This document shows positions 6,968 to 16,430 of a stretch of 64,000 nt of DNA, piece by piece (the first letter of the stretch is position 1; every line of letters begins with the position of its first letter). The stretch is from DAIDHZ01 sp035480255. GTDB taxonomy: Bacteria > Chlamydiota > Chlamydiia > Chlamydiales > SM23-39. A program made the translations under genes and the position numbers. The stretch lies in contig CAZVXF010000003.1 in assembly GCA_964630875.1 (NCBI GenBank), positions 1 to 64,000 of the forward strand, given 5' to 3'. Under the pieces are notes generated by a model that had not been told where the DNA came from, did no database searches, and saw only the letters and a list, made by a program, of their open reading frames with translations.

Positions 6968-9836
6968 AATCGCCTGTACGGATAAAAATATAGAATACAC
7001 CGCCAATTTGTTTTTCATTTCCAAAATGGCGCTGAAGAGCCTCTTTATAGAGAGTCGCCTGCAAGCGGTAGTCATTGGCTTTCATGACAACATCGGCTTG
7101 TTTATGATTGAGTACATTCGTCTTCCAATCGACAAGATACACTTTCTCTTCAAAGATGAAGACAAGGTCCATCGAACCTGTGATATAATCCGACTCTCTC
7201 TTATAGATAAACTCCATTTCAGGAAATACTTCCGAAATTTCTTTTAAACAGAATGTTTGATTTCCATCCGATATTGATAGTTCCAATGTTTGTCGAATCA
7301 GATTCTGTACGGTGGGTATTGCGTTAGAAAGAGAGGTAAATTTTAATGCATTTTCGACGAGTTTATCTGTATCTTTTTTCCACCCACCATTTTGAAAAAG
7401 AGCTTCAAAAACTTCATGAATGATCGTCCCTGTCTCTTTTCCTCTAGGCAGCACATCCTCTGTTGTTTCAATTTTTAACGTTTCTGTTTTCGCTAAACTT
7501 GTGAAAGATTGAATCGTGCATGGCTGATAACCAATTTTAGGCGCTGAATATGAATCTTTGATTTTCTGAGGTTGCAAAGTTTTTAAAGGCAAAATAAATG
7601 GCGCTGGAATTTGCTCGAAGGATAGATCATAATTTTCTGAGAGCTTTCCAAGATAGGGAATGAATTCACCGACCTCCGCTTCTATTTGTGCGACGAAAAT
7701 ATCCATCGCTGAAAACCTTTTTGTTTGCGCTTTTTTATAGGGAACATAAAGCCGTTTTTTTGCGCGTGTCATTGCGACATATTGTTGGCGTTGCTTTTCG
7801 GCATTGATTTCTTCGTCTTGATCAACACTTGGAGAGGCTAAAGCCATAGCAAAGACAATCTCAAATTCAAGTCCTTTGCTGACATGTAGCGTTAAAATTT
7901 GAACCGCATCTTCCACTTCATCAGATCGCCTTCGTACCATTTCAAACCCATCAAAAAAACGCTGCATTCCGACAAAAGAAAAACCCTCTCTTTGCTCCCA
8001 TGCAAAAAGTTCTTCCATAATCTGTTTGACATCTGGAGAACTTTGCCGAAAAAATTCACTGTAAAATCTTGCAAGACCCTCTTCTTCAAGAACACTCCTC
8101 CAATAAGAAAAAGAGCGTTGCGTTTGAAATGGACCCTGTTCAGCAATCCATCGCGCGCTTTCATTTTCTGGATTTGCAATCGCAACGAATAATTCACGAA
8201 TTGCGCCAAATTCGAAGGTTTCTGAGAGCCTCTGTTGACTTCTTGCGATACAAGGAATTCCTCTAGATCGCAATAGATCTAAGGCTTGCTCTAATTCATA
8301 GCGGTCTTTGACAAGGATCGCAACCGACTTATATTCAGTTAGTTGTAATTTTTCAATTTCAGCCACCGTATACGGGAGAAATGCATTGAGAAAAGATGCA
8401 TTCTCATCTCCAATCATCCAATGCACTGCTTTTTTTTCATCTCGCAAAGCAGATGTTATCGCACTTCCTGCAAGGACTGGGATATATTCGATCGAAGTAT
8501 TGTTTTGCGGAAGATGAAGCCAATTTCTAGAAAATAATGCATTGAGACATCCTAAAAGCTCTTTAGAGGAGCGGAAATTCGTATCCAGATGATAGACATT
8601 CTCTATTCCTAGCGTCTCTTTGGCTAAAAAGTAGGTATAAACATCCGCATTTCTAAATCGATAAATTGACTGTTTGGGGTCTCCGACGAGGAATAAAGTC
8701 GGACACTCTAGGAAAGCTTTTTGAAAGATTTCCCATTGAATTGCATCGGTATCCTGAAATTCATCGATAATGACTGCTTGAAAACGCTCTTTTAACGATT
8801 GAAGAAAAAGAGGCTCATCTAAGGCCAACTTCATTTCTTCAACAATTTCATCTGGGTGGAGAATACCGACAGACTCTTTCTCCCAGAGTTTCCATGCATA
8901 TGTTAAAACACGAAGAATGTTTTTGCGATTGGCAGCGTCAAAAACAATCGGAGCAATTGTGGCGTTTGCCCAATTAAAGAAAGGAGAAGGAATCTCTTTT
9001 GCTCTGACTTTTTTATTTTTAGGATCGAGAAAAGAAAAGAGAGTTCCCTGATGTTGAATTAACTTTCTAAAAGGCATTGGATCATCGGGTTTCTCGAGCG
9101 CTTTTGTTAACCAATGAATTTGCTCTTCAAAATCTCCAATATGTGCTTTATAGTTTAAGAAAATCGCAACAAATTCATCCTTTATTGAAGTTTCTGGAGC
9201 ATTTTTTAACGCCTCTTGAAAAGCCTGATGCCAGTTTACAAATGATCTCTCTTCTTTTTCTTTTCTTGCTTGCGCAATTGCAAGTCCGAGCTCCTGCAAT
9301 GTATCAAATTTCCCAAAAAGGATTGCGATTTGTTCAGGACAGAGAAGAGTGTGATCGACTTTTGACAGCCAAAATTCTGCAAGTGAGAAACGAATTTTTC
9401 GTGCAATCTCAGAGTCATCATCTGGATCGCTCATTGGCAAAAGCTTGCCAGCTTCGAACGCCAATTCCTTGAGCATTCGATAGCAAAAGCCATGAATCGT
9501 AAAGATTTTCGCCTCATCAAAGCAAAGACAGCTTTGAGATAGCGATATAGTTGCATCATCTGAACCAATAAAAGGCTCTAAATAGGGCCAAGCAGCTTGA
9601 TTGTTTAAAAGACTCTGCAGAGCCTTTTCTAGATTCGCTCGAATCCGATATTTTAATTCTCGAGTCGCTGCACGCGTAAAGGTCACAACCAAAATTTTCT
9701 CAATAGGCACTTTTTCTAAGATGAGACGAACAAAAACATGTTCAATCGTAAACGTTTTGCCGGTTCCGGCTGAGGCTTCTAAAAGATGAGGCCCAAGGAC
9801 TTTTGTCTCTTGAGCTAAACAATCAAATCGTTTCAT
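6951..9836 (-). CDS. recB: exodeoxyribonuclease V beta subunit RecB (helicase-nuclease)
   Basis: 3'-5' helicase and the only nuclease of RecBCD, which resects double-strand breaks and loads RecA. The N-terminal helicase has LEASAGTGKTFTI, VVTFTRAAT, IIDEFQDTD, LVGDPKQSIYRFR, LDTNFRSS, LTLHVSKGLEFE and VAMTRAKKRLY. The C-terminal nuclease has an HEVF segment, then ITGSMDLVF, VDWKTN and RLQATLY, i.e. the catalytic His, Asp, Asp/Lys and Gln-Tyr elements. Start ATG 9836 overlaps the recC stop as ATGA, so 961 residues; that is shorter than E. coli RecB. Confidence 0.95.
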   Translation of the reverse strand: MKRFDCLAQETKVLGPHLLEASAGTGKTFTIEHVFVRLILEKVPIEKILVVTFTRAATRELKYRIRANLEKALQSLLNNQAAWPYLEPFIGSDDATISLSQSCLCFDEAKIFTIHGFCYRMLKELAFEAGKLLPMSDPDDDSEIARKIRFSLAEFWLSKVDHTLLCPEQIAILFGKFDTLQELGLAIAQARKEKEERSFVNWHQAFQEALKNAPETSIKDEFVAIFLNYKAHIGDFEEQIHWLTKALEKPDDPMPFRKLIQHQGTLFSFLDPKNKKVRAKEIPSPFFNWANATIAPIVFDAANRKNILRVLTYAWKLWEKESVGILHPDEIVEEMKLALDEPLFLQSLKERFQAVIIDEFQDTDAIQWEIFQKAFLECPTLFLVGDPKQSIYRFRNADVYTYFLAKETLGIENVYHLDTNFRSSKELLGCLNALFSRNWLHLPQNNTSIEYIPVLAGSAITSALRDEKKAVHWMIGDENASFLNAFLPYTVAEIEKLQLTEYKSVAILVKDRYELEQALDLLRSRGIPCIARSQQRLSETFEFGAIRELFVAIANPENESARWIAEQGPFQTQRSFSYWRSVLEEEGLARFYSEFFRQSSPDVKQIMEELFAWEQREGFSFVGMQRFFDGFEMVRRRSDEVEDAVQILTLHVSKGLEFEIVFAMALASPSVDQDEEINAEKQRQQYVAMTRAKKRLYVPYKKAQTKRFSAMDIFVAQIEAEVGEFIPYLGKLSENYDLSFEQIPAPFILPLKTLQPQKIKDSYSAPKIGYQPCTIQSFTSLAKTETLKIETTEDVLPRGKETGTIIHEVFEALFQNGGWKKDTDKLVENALKFTSLSNAIPTVQNLIRQTLELSISDGNQTFCLKEISEVFPEMEFIYKRESDYITGSMDLVFIFEEKVYLVDWKTNVLNHKQADVVMKANDYRLQATLYKEALQRHFGNEKQIGGVFYIFIRTGDYVFIE

Positions 9837-12505
9837 TCGCGCTTCGGAAAAAGTTCCATTAATTCTGAAAATGATTCTCTCAACCATTTCCATTCTTCTA
9901 AAAAATGTTCTTGAATATCAAGACGCGGCAACATCCATTCATGCACTTCATCTGTATATTCAAATTTCGGGGAAAACTCCCCCTTGCGCAAGATCGCGTT
10001 TGCCCAATCTGGGATGAGTGGAGAGAGTGTCCTTTGGCATCGGAGATAATACGCAACGAACTTTTCTAATGCCACCTTTGGTTGCATAATCGTCTTCATT
10101 TTTCCTGTTTTTAGACAATAAATTTTTGGACTTTCAAGAGCAACACACGCTGCTAAAATTTCTGGCCAAACCTTCAAAAGAGAAGAAATATGATCGTCAC
10201 CAAAGTGTAAAGCCCCATCTTCAATACAATGTGGAATTTCACCAACGATGTTTGCGTTTGATAATCGAATCGGGGAAAATTCTGCTCCCTTAGCTGTTTG
10301 ATAAAAAATAATGGAACTTTTCTTTTTCCCCCAAACGCTGAGCTGCTTTTGCATTTCAAGAGCTTTCTTTTGCGCATCAAGAGAAAACGCCTCCTGAAAA
10401 ATCCCCGGATAGCGCTCTTGTCTTGCAGAAATCACACTTTCAATTGGGAAATCCAGTGATGAACGCGCAAATTGCGAGCGAAGCGCTCGAAAAGATCGCT
10501 CTTTTCTCTCTTCTAAATAAATATTTTCAACTTTCTGCAAATAGAATTTCCATGGATTGCGAGCAAATGCGTTGAGATCTGTTAGTGAAATCGTACTTTC
10601 TTTGCATTCACATTCTTTAGGAACTTGAAAGGAAAAACGTCTCTTTTTTTGCTCTTCGAAATGTGTTTGCAAAATCGTCTTTTCTTGAGCTGGCCAAAGC
10701 TGTAGCAATTCTTGAACCACGCTAGATGGGTTTACGCTTTTTCCATCTTCTGGCGAAATATGACTATAACTTAAAATCAACGCCTCTTTTGTATTCAATA
10801 AGACTTGTAGAAATAAGTAACGATCAATATCGCAAGTTGCAGGGTCTTTTCGAATGAGATCAAGAGATGTCCTTTGCATTTTTCGGGGAAAGCTTTCTTC
10901 ATCCATCCCCATCAGAAAACAAGCTCGAGATGGAGTCACAGCGCCTTCGCCAATTGAAGAAAGACAAACTGCATGAAGATGGTTCCCGAGATAAGAAGAT
11001 TGAAGACCTTGGGTAAATAATTCCTCGATGACTTCAAAAGGAAATTCCACAGCTTCGAGACGCGCACGCCGTAAGCTTCTAATGGAAGAATCAAATGCTG
11101 CGCGATCTTCTTCAGGTGATAAATATTTTTCTGCGATCCTCTCAAATTGGTTTGCCCAGTCCTGAAGAGTTTTGTTTTTGGAACACAAATCTGTTTGTAA
11201 TGACTGAAGAATTTCTAATAACTTCTCTAAAGAATCAAAAGAACTCATGGGAATGATCGTTTGGACAGGCCCTGGCTGTATGGTTGTCGCACTTTTGAGA
11301 ATTTCAGCAAATCCTTGCTCCCAATCTTTTGAAAATTGAAAAATCTTTTCTACCCATTGAATCCAATTCGCAAGCTCTTTTTCCTCCAAAAATAATTTGC
11401 TTGAGAAGCTCGCTGTTTCAAATAACATTCGAATCTTTTCCGCACTCCATGGGCCTTTTAACAGCGCGATCAAACGCAAAATCCCATGATAGAAGGCGCT
11501 TTGTATTGGCTTTTGAGTGAATCGATAAGGGATGGATAGCCTGGAAAAAATACTCTCTACAATCGGAATATACTCCAGCATCACGGGCGCTAAAATAGAG
11601 ATCTCTGAAAAAGAGAGCCCCTTTTCCTTGCATAATCGGAGAATTTCTTTTCCAACCGTCTCAACTTCAGTAAATTTGGAAGCGCCAGTTTTAAACATTT
11701 GAATTGAGTCATCTTCTTTTTTTTCTCCCTCAAATTTCTCAAACGTAACAATCTCATGTTGCAGAGCGCCTAAGATCGTTTGCGTCTGCGTTGGCGCATA
11801 AGCTGGCTCAATTTCTAAATCTAAAAACTTTTCCCTGCCTAATTTTCCGAGATTAGCAAGTAAACCAGGCGCAGTCGTCAGATCATCCGCTTTCCCCGTT
11901 TTTCTAAAATTTCTCGCCTCTTCTTTGCTTGTGCGTACATCTTCCCAAAAATGAATACATGGGGAAAAAAGATAAAAAATTCCGTTTGCCTGACTCATGT
12001 AATATGCATACAGAGGCGGCAATGTATTGAATCCAAAAAAGTGACAGGTTTCTTGCGTAAAAAATTCTTTTTCAGGCAAAAATTGCACAGGAAGCAGAAA
12101 ATTTGCACTCAATATTTTCGTGATTAATTGCGCTTGCCATCCTTCTTTTGGAAATCCATATTTACCATACAAAAAAAAGAGATCTGTCAAAGAACGGGTT
12201 AGCTCGAGTTTATCTAAATGTGTATCCAGCATTTGATAAATCAAACACCGCATCTCAAGCTTTGTTGGCATACAAGGAAACTGTTCATAGATCAATTCAT
12301 CGATTGTGCAAACTTGATAGCCTGCAATACAGCCAGAAGGGCTCTCCTTTGCCAATTGAACGATGAGCCATTGCTTGAATGTGATATGTGGAACAAAAAT
12401 CCGCTGTTTTTTCAGCGTACCTGTATTTTCTTGTAAGGCTGCAGATAAACATTTTGCAAGGATTCCAAAATCTTGACTGACGATTCCGTAAATAGAATTG
12501 GACAT
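9833..12505 (-). CDS. recC: exodeoxyribonuclease V gamma subunit RecC
   Basis: Non-catalytic subunit that holds RecB and RecD together and scans for Chi. It is an 890-residue inactivated helicase-like protein. Recognisable parts include a start with IVSQDFGILAKCL, PHITFKQWLI, ILAPVMLEYIPIVESIFSRL, and a central AVCLSSIGEGAVTPSRACF-type segment (helicase core relic) followed by GMDEESFPRK. The C-terminal part resembles the nuclease-like fold without catalytic residues. First gene of recC-recB-recD, followed by an ATGA overlap. The start ATG 12505 lies in a 123-nt region shared with the divergent patatin gene. Confidence 0.93.
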   Translation of the reverse strand: MSNSIYGIVSQDFGILAKCLSAALQENTGTLKKQRIFVPHITFKQWLIVQLAKESPSGCIAGYQVCTIDELIYEQFPCMPTKLEMRCLIYQMLDTHLDKLELTRSLTDLFFLYGKYGFPKEGWQAQLITKILSANFLLPVQFLPEKEFFTQETCHFFGFNTLPPLYAYYMSQANGIFYLFSPCIHFWEDVRTSKEEARNFRKTGKADDLTTAPGLLANLGKLGREKFLDLEIEPAYAPTQTQTILGALQHEIVTFEKFEGEKKEDDSIQMFKTGASKFTEVETVGKEILRLCKEKGLSFSEISILAPVMLEYIPIVESIFSRLSIPYRFTQKPIQSAFYHGILRLIALLKGPWSAEKIRMLFETASFSSKLFLEEKELANWIQWVEKIFQFSKDWEQGFAEILKSATTIQPGPVQTIIPMSSFDSLEKLLEILQSLQTDLCSKNKTLQDWANQFERIAEKYLSPEEDRAAFDSSIRSLRRARLEAVEFPFEVIEELFTQGLQSSYLGNHLHAVCLSSIGEGAVTPSRACFLMGMDEESFPRKMQRTSLDLIRKDPATCDIDRYLFLQVLLNTKEALILSYSHISPEDGKSVNPSSVVQELLQLWPAQEKTILQTHFEEQKKRRFSFQVPKECECKESTISLTDLNAFARNPWKFYLQKVENIYLEERKERSFRALRSQFARSSLDFPIESVISARQERYPGIFQEAFSLDAQKKALEMQKQLSVWGKKKSSIIFYQTAKGAEFSPIRLSNANIVGEIPHCIEDGALHFGDDHISSLLKVWPEILAACVALESPKIYCLKTGKMKTIMQPKVALEKFVAYYLRCQRTLSPLIPDWANAILRKGEFSPKFEYTDEVHEWMLPRLDIQEHFLEEWKWLRESFSELMELFPKRE

Positions 12506-12567
12506 GCCTCTATACTAACCTAAGTGGGGTTTGTTTTCCCTTAAAGAAAATACAATATTTGTTTGGG

Positions 12568-12573
12568 TATAAT
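12568..12573 (+). promoter_or_regulatory. candidate -10 element of the patatin gene
   Basis: A perfect TATAAT lies 55 nt before the patatin start in the gap between recC and patatin. No good -35 hexamer is present at normal spacing, so strength is uncertain. Confidence 0.35.
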
Positions 12574-12628
12574 TGTTCCAGATAGATAGAATTGTTGAAC
12601 TCATTTAGAAAAATTAGGAACTAAGGCC

Positions 12629-13768
12629 ATGGCAATCTCTGCAGAAAATCGTCAATCATCTATATATCCCATTCTAGCAATTGATGGAGGGGGGATTCGG
12701 GGAATTATTCCTGCAACAATGCTTGTAGAAATAGAAAAGATTACGCAAAAACCTATCTCTGACTTATTTCCGCTTATTGGAGGCACTTCTACCGGGGGTA
12801 TTTTGGCTCTGGGACTTTCTACGCCAAAAAGTGACCGTACTCCTAAATTTTCTGCACAGGATCTTCTCAATATGTACACAGATCCTTCGAGTACAAATCA
12901 GATTTTTAAGAAAAATCCCTCATATCGAGAACCAAACCCTGAGCAAAAATTTTCTGATCGAGCGATTCAGGCGATCCTCTCTCCGAAATATCTAACTCCT
13001 GAGGATCTACTAAAGAGTAAATTCGAAGATCATCGTTTATCTAAATCTTTGACAAACGTTCTGATTACAGCCAATACAGTTTATGGCGTTGTTGATAGGA
13101 TTTCAGCACTTGGTCTCAGTGGCGTGTCTATGGCTTTTACTTTCTTGGCTGGGGCTGCAGGATTAAAAGTTCCATACATCGATCCTGATTTTTTTCCAAA
13201 AACAATTCAGGTATTTACAACTAAAGGGTTTAAAAATCTTACTTTTAATTTAACTGATCTAGGGCAAGGGCATTGCAAAGCTATGACGAGCTCGCTTTGT
13301 GACAAGGATTTTTATATGAGAGACGTTGCTAGGGTGACATCTGCCGCTCCTTCCTTTTTTCCACCTCTGACTTATCAGGGGATCACTCTTTTTGATGGGG
13401 GCGTTTTACAAAATAACCCCACAGTACCCTGTGTATTAGAAGCATTTGAAAAAGGTGTTCCTCTAAAAGATATGTTGGTTGTTTCTCTTGGAACTGGGCA
13501 AGCAAAAGGCCCTCTAGATCCTGTTTCAACATTTTTTGAAATGACGCAACCACAGCATAGAGATGATCAGGCTCTCGGCAAACTAGGAGTTTGTAATTTT
13601 CGTTTTCAACATTTTTTCGAGAATGATCCTCCCCATTTAGATGATTGTCGTGAGGAGACAATTGCACGTCTCAAAGAAGCTGGCAAAGCAGTCGTAGATA
13701 AAGCTCATGAAAATGATCTCTTAAGAGAGTTATGTAAACTGATATCTCCAGAAATGGGCCGAGAGTGA
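12629..13768 (+). CDS. patatin-like phospholipase
   Basis: Probable lipid acyl hydrolase (phospholipase A2-like) with a Ser-Asp dyad. Visible elements are an oxyanion loop DGGGIRG near residue 17, the nucleophile elbow GTSTGG (Ser about 54) and the catalytic Asp in DGGVLQNNP. 379 residues, no signal peptide. In intracellular bacteria such proteins are often secreted effectors that act on host membranes, or they remodel bacterial lipids; the sequence does not decide. It stands alone, divergent from recC and upstream of a lysophospholipid-type transporter, which suggests a lipid-recycling theme. Confidence 0.9.
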   Translation: MAISAENRQSSIYPILAIDGGGIRGIIPATMLVEIEKITQKPISDLFPLIGGTSTGGILALGLSTPKSDRTPKFSAQDLLNMYTDPSSTNQIFKKNPSYREPNPEQKFSDRAIQAILSPKYLTPEDLLKSKFEDHRLSKSLTNVLITANTVYGVVDRISALGLSGVSMAFTFLAGAAGLKVPYIDPDFFPKTIQVFTTKGFKNLTFNLTDLGQGHCKAMTSSLCDKDFYMRDVARVTSAAPSFFPPLTYQGITLFDGGVLQNNPTVPCVLEAFEKGVPLKDMLVVSLGTGQAKGPLDPVSTFFEMTQPQHRDDQALGKLGVCNFRFQHFFENDPPHLDDCREETIARLKEAGKAVVDKAHENDLLRELCKLISPEMGRE

Positions 13769-13936
13769 TTCAAAAATCGAGAAATGACTAGAGGCTTGCC
13801 CAAATTTTTTGTTCGCGCTCAACCATTGCGAGATGCAGGGGAAGTGAGAAAAACATCCAGTGAATGCGGCTATTTAAGGTGCTTTTCGACTTCTTCCTTT
13901 CTAAAAAGTGATCATAGCATGGTATAATGCAATCGT

Positions 13937-15607
13937 ATGATGCGACGGCTTCTGAAAACCAATTTACGTTCCTTTTATTTTTTAAACGTCGCTCAATTTT
14001 TAGGAGCATTAAACGACAATCTTTTTAAATTTCTCGTAATCTATCTCCTCATCGCGGTGAAAGGGCAAGCATTTGCAAATATTATTTTATCTTTGGCAGG
14101 TGCCATTTTCGTGATTCCTTTTCTATTGTTTTCTTCTGCAGCAGGTGTTCTTGCGGATCGGTTGAGCAAAAGAAATATTATTGTTTTTTGCAAGATTTTA
14201 GAAGTGAGCATCATGCTCTTTGCATGCATCGCTGTTTACACTGTGTGGGAAATAGGGCTTTACACTGCACTCTTTTTACTCGCTACACATAGTGCAATTT
14301 TTGGTCCATCGAAGTATGGGATCATTCCGGAAATTGTCGAACAAAAAATGGTTTCGCGAGTCAACGGCTCATTGTCATCGATGACCTATCTTGCCATGAT
14401 CATCGGTACATTCCTGGTTTCTCTATTAACCTTACTGACAAACAAAAACTTTCTTCTGATTGCCTTCTTCTGCACGCTGGTTGCAGTCACTGGTTTGATC
14501 ATTTCTTTTGGCATTCAACGGACAAACGCCGGAAAATCTCACAAAAAAATTAATCCATTTTTCTTTTATGAGATCTATCAAACATTAAAAATTTGTTGGA
14601 AAATTCCTCATACGTTGCCGTGTATATTCGGTTCTTCCTTCTTTCTTTTCGTGGCTGCTTTTACACAATTGAATATGATCCCTTTTGCCATGGAGTCGCT
14701 GAACCTCAGTGAAGTCGGTGGAGGATTTCTCTTCCCTGCGGCCGCAATTGGCATTGCGATTGGTTCGATGTTATCTGGGAGAGTGTCAAAAGACACAGTT
14801 GAGCCCGGGATTACCTGCATAGCAGGCTTCTTTTTGGGCATTCTTTTCATTTTGCTCTTCTTATTTTCATCCTCCTTAATTGCTGTCGTAATTCTGCTTG
14901 TTCTCCTTGGAATCGCAGGTGGGTTTTATCTTGTTCCTTGTGATGCATTTTTACAAGTTTATAGTCCGAATGAAAAACGGGGTCAAATCATTGCAGCAGC
15001 TAATTTTTTAAGCTTTGTTGGCGTTTTGATGGCTGCAGTATACTTGTATATCGTTAGCCAAAATTTTGGCTTTTCTGCGGCAAGCGGATTTGGAATCCTT
15101 GGCATCCTATGTTTGCTTGTGAATATTGCAATGGTAGGAAGACTTTCTGCGACTTTTTTCCCATTTTTTGCAAATCGCATCTTGAAAAAGTTTCGAAAAG
15201 CACATCTTCTTTCAACAATTCCAAATGCCGTCCTTGTTTTAAGAAGCAATTCCTGGTTAGATGCAATCCTTCTTTTTATGTATCTCCCTAATTTAAAAAT
15301 ACTTACACCCGGGAAATCGTTTCCTCATTTTCCATGGTTTAACCAACTATTTGATACGATCAGAATCCTTCCTCAAGAAGCTAGCTCTAAAAAATTAGCT
15401 CATGAAATACATGTATGCCAAAAAAAAGACCAGCCCGTTTGTCTTTTTTTCCATCGTGAAGGTGATCCTACAGTGATCGAAGGATATGCTGAAGCCTTAG
15501 AGAACCTTGATTTGAAAGTCGCTGTTGCACGGATCCAAAAAAGCTCTCATACGAAAAGTTTCTTTGGCTTTAAATACAAGCAAAAGCAGATCAATATTCT
15601 ATTCTAA
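13937..15607 (+). CDS. LplT-like MFS transporter with degenerate acyltransferase tail
   Basis: Residues 1-420 are a 12-helix major facilitator protein of the lysophospholipid transporter type: FLGALNDNLFKFLVIYLL near the N-terminus, then AGVLADRLSKR and a GPSKYGIIPE motif. Residues about 425-556 resemble the front half of a PlsC/Aas acyltransferase: NSWLDAILL aligns with the usual NHxSWLDALLL, but the catalytic His of HX4D is missing, and a CLFFHREGDPT element follows. It therefore looks like an LplT-Aas fusion with a truncated and probably inactive enzyme part. Likely flips lysophosphatidylethanolamine inward for re-acylation. Confidence 0.85.
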   Translation: MMRRLLKTNLRSFYFLNVAQFLGALNDNLFKFLVIYLLIAVKGQAFANIILSLAGAIFVIPFLLFSSAAGVLADRLSKRNIIVFCKILEVSIMLFACIAVYTVWEIGLYTALFLLATHSAIFGPSKYGIIPEIVEQKMVSRVNGSLSSMTYLAMIIGTFLVSLLTLLTNKNFLLIAFFCTLVAVTGLIISFGIQRTNAGKSHKKINPFFFYEIYQTLKICWKIPHTLPCIFGSSFFLFVAAFTQLNMIPFAMESLNLSEVGGGFLFPAAAIGIAIGSMLSGRVSKDTVEPGITCIAGFFLGILFILLFLFSSSLIAVVILLVLLGIAGGFYLVPCDAFLQVYSPNEKRGQIIAAANFLSFVGVLMAAVYLYIVSQNFGFSAASGFGILGILCLLVNIAMVGRLSATFFPFFANRILKKFRKAHLLSTIPNAVLVLRSNSWLDAILLFMYLPNLKILTPGKSFPHFPWFNQLFDTIRILPQEASSKKLAHEIHVCQKKDQPVCLFFHREGDPTVIEGYAEALENLDLKVAVARIQKSSHTKSFFGFKYKQKQINILF

Positions 15608-15620
15608 ATTCCTTTCTGAT

Positions 15621-16430
15621 TTAATCGACTAAAAGTGTACGAAAAAAACGGAAGGGATAAGCAGCATTTGGACCACAATTCCATACTGAATCGGAAAGCC
15701 GACTGATTCTTATCCATGGTTGTTGCTCTTTTGTTGATGCATGAATGAATTGGTCGTTACCTAACGATACTGCGACATGCGATATTGTTTCGCGAGATTC
15801 TCCCCAAAAAATTAAGTCGCCGAGTTGAGGATGTTCAACCTCTTGAAAACGTGAATCTTGAGATTGCGGTAAAGAATCCCGAGGAATCTGAATTCCCATT
15901 TTGAAGTAGATCATTTGGGAAAATCCAGAACAATCAGAGCCGATACTTGATCGCCCTCCCCAAAGATAAGGAATTCCAAGAAATTGAAAACAAAAAGGAA
16001 GAAGATCTTCTTTGTTCAGTTTGTGATGAAATATTAGATTTCCTCTTTGAATATAACAGATTTCTTTGCTAGGCAATTCGATTGTGTGCCACCTAGAATC
16101 CGATTCGATCACTCTGATTTCGACACCATAAGGCAAATAGAAAAGGGGTGCATAGAGAATTGACTGTTGATGGTAGACTGGAACGCTAAGCCGACATGTC
16201 ACCATTGTTGGCTGATAGAGTTCAGAAATGAGAGCATCTGAATAGACCCATCCTTCATACCCATCAGCTGTTCGGATAAGAGAATCGGATTCTAATTCTT
16301 GAATCAAAGTGACTTTTTCTGCGAAAAGCACTTGTGAGACGATTTCTGCATCTCTAACAGGTGTTTTTCGCATGTTTACGACAGGCAAGCCACATATTTT
16401 CTTAGAAAGCGTAAATGAACTCCACTTCAA
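15621..16430 (-). CDS. NlpC/P60 peptidoglycan hydrolase with SH3-like domains
   Basis: Cysteine endopeptidase that cleaves peptide stems of peptidoglycan. Residues about 15-130 look like bacterial SH3 domains (MRKTPVRDAEIVSQVL, then a GYEGWVYSDAL segment). The NlpC/P60 core carries the catalytic Cys (about 165) in SDCSGFSQMIY, a His (about 215) in ISHVAVSLG and the third polar residue, His in FIHAST. LGDLIFWG precedes the His. Related chlamydial enzymes remodel the ring of peptidoglycan at division (family knowledge). There is no clear signal peptide at the chosen start. It overlaps the upstream barrel gene by 29 nt, so it is probably co-transcribed. Confidence 0.92.
   Translation of the reverse strand: MKWSSFTLSKKICGLPVVNMRKTPVRDAEIVSQVLFAEKVTLIQELESDSLIRTADGYEGWVYSDALISELYQPTMVTCRLSVPVYHQQSILYAPLFYLPYGVEIRVIESDSRWHTIELPSKEICYIQRGNLIFHHKLNKEDLLPFCFQFLGIPYLWGGRSSIGSDCSGFSQMIYFKMGIQIPRDSLPQSQDSRFQEVEHPQLGDLIFWGESRETISHVAVSLGNDQFIHASTKEQQPWIRISRLSDSVWNCGPNAAYPFRFFRTLLVD

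Noticed and set aside
6951..7075. Longer RecD starting at 7075
   Set aside because: The extra N-terminus lies wholly in the recB coding sequence and has no ribosome binding site; ATG 6967 with overlap is more natural.
13923..13928. TATAAT directly before the LplT-like gene
   Set aside because: The start of transcription would fall on the ATG and no -35 is present; promoter call not supported.
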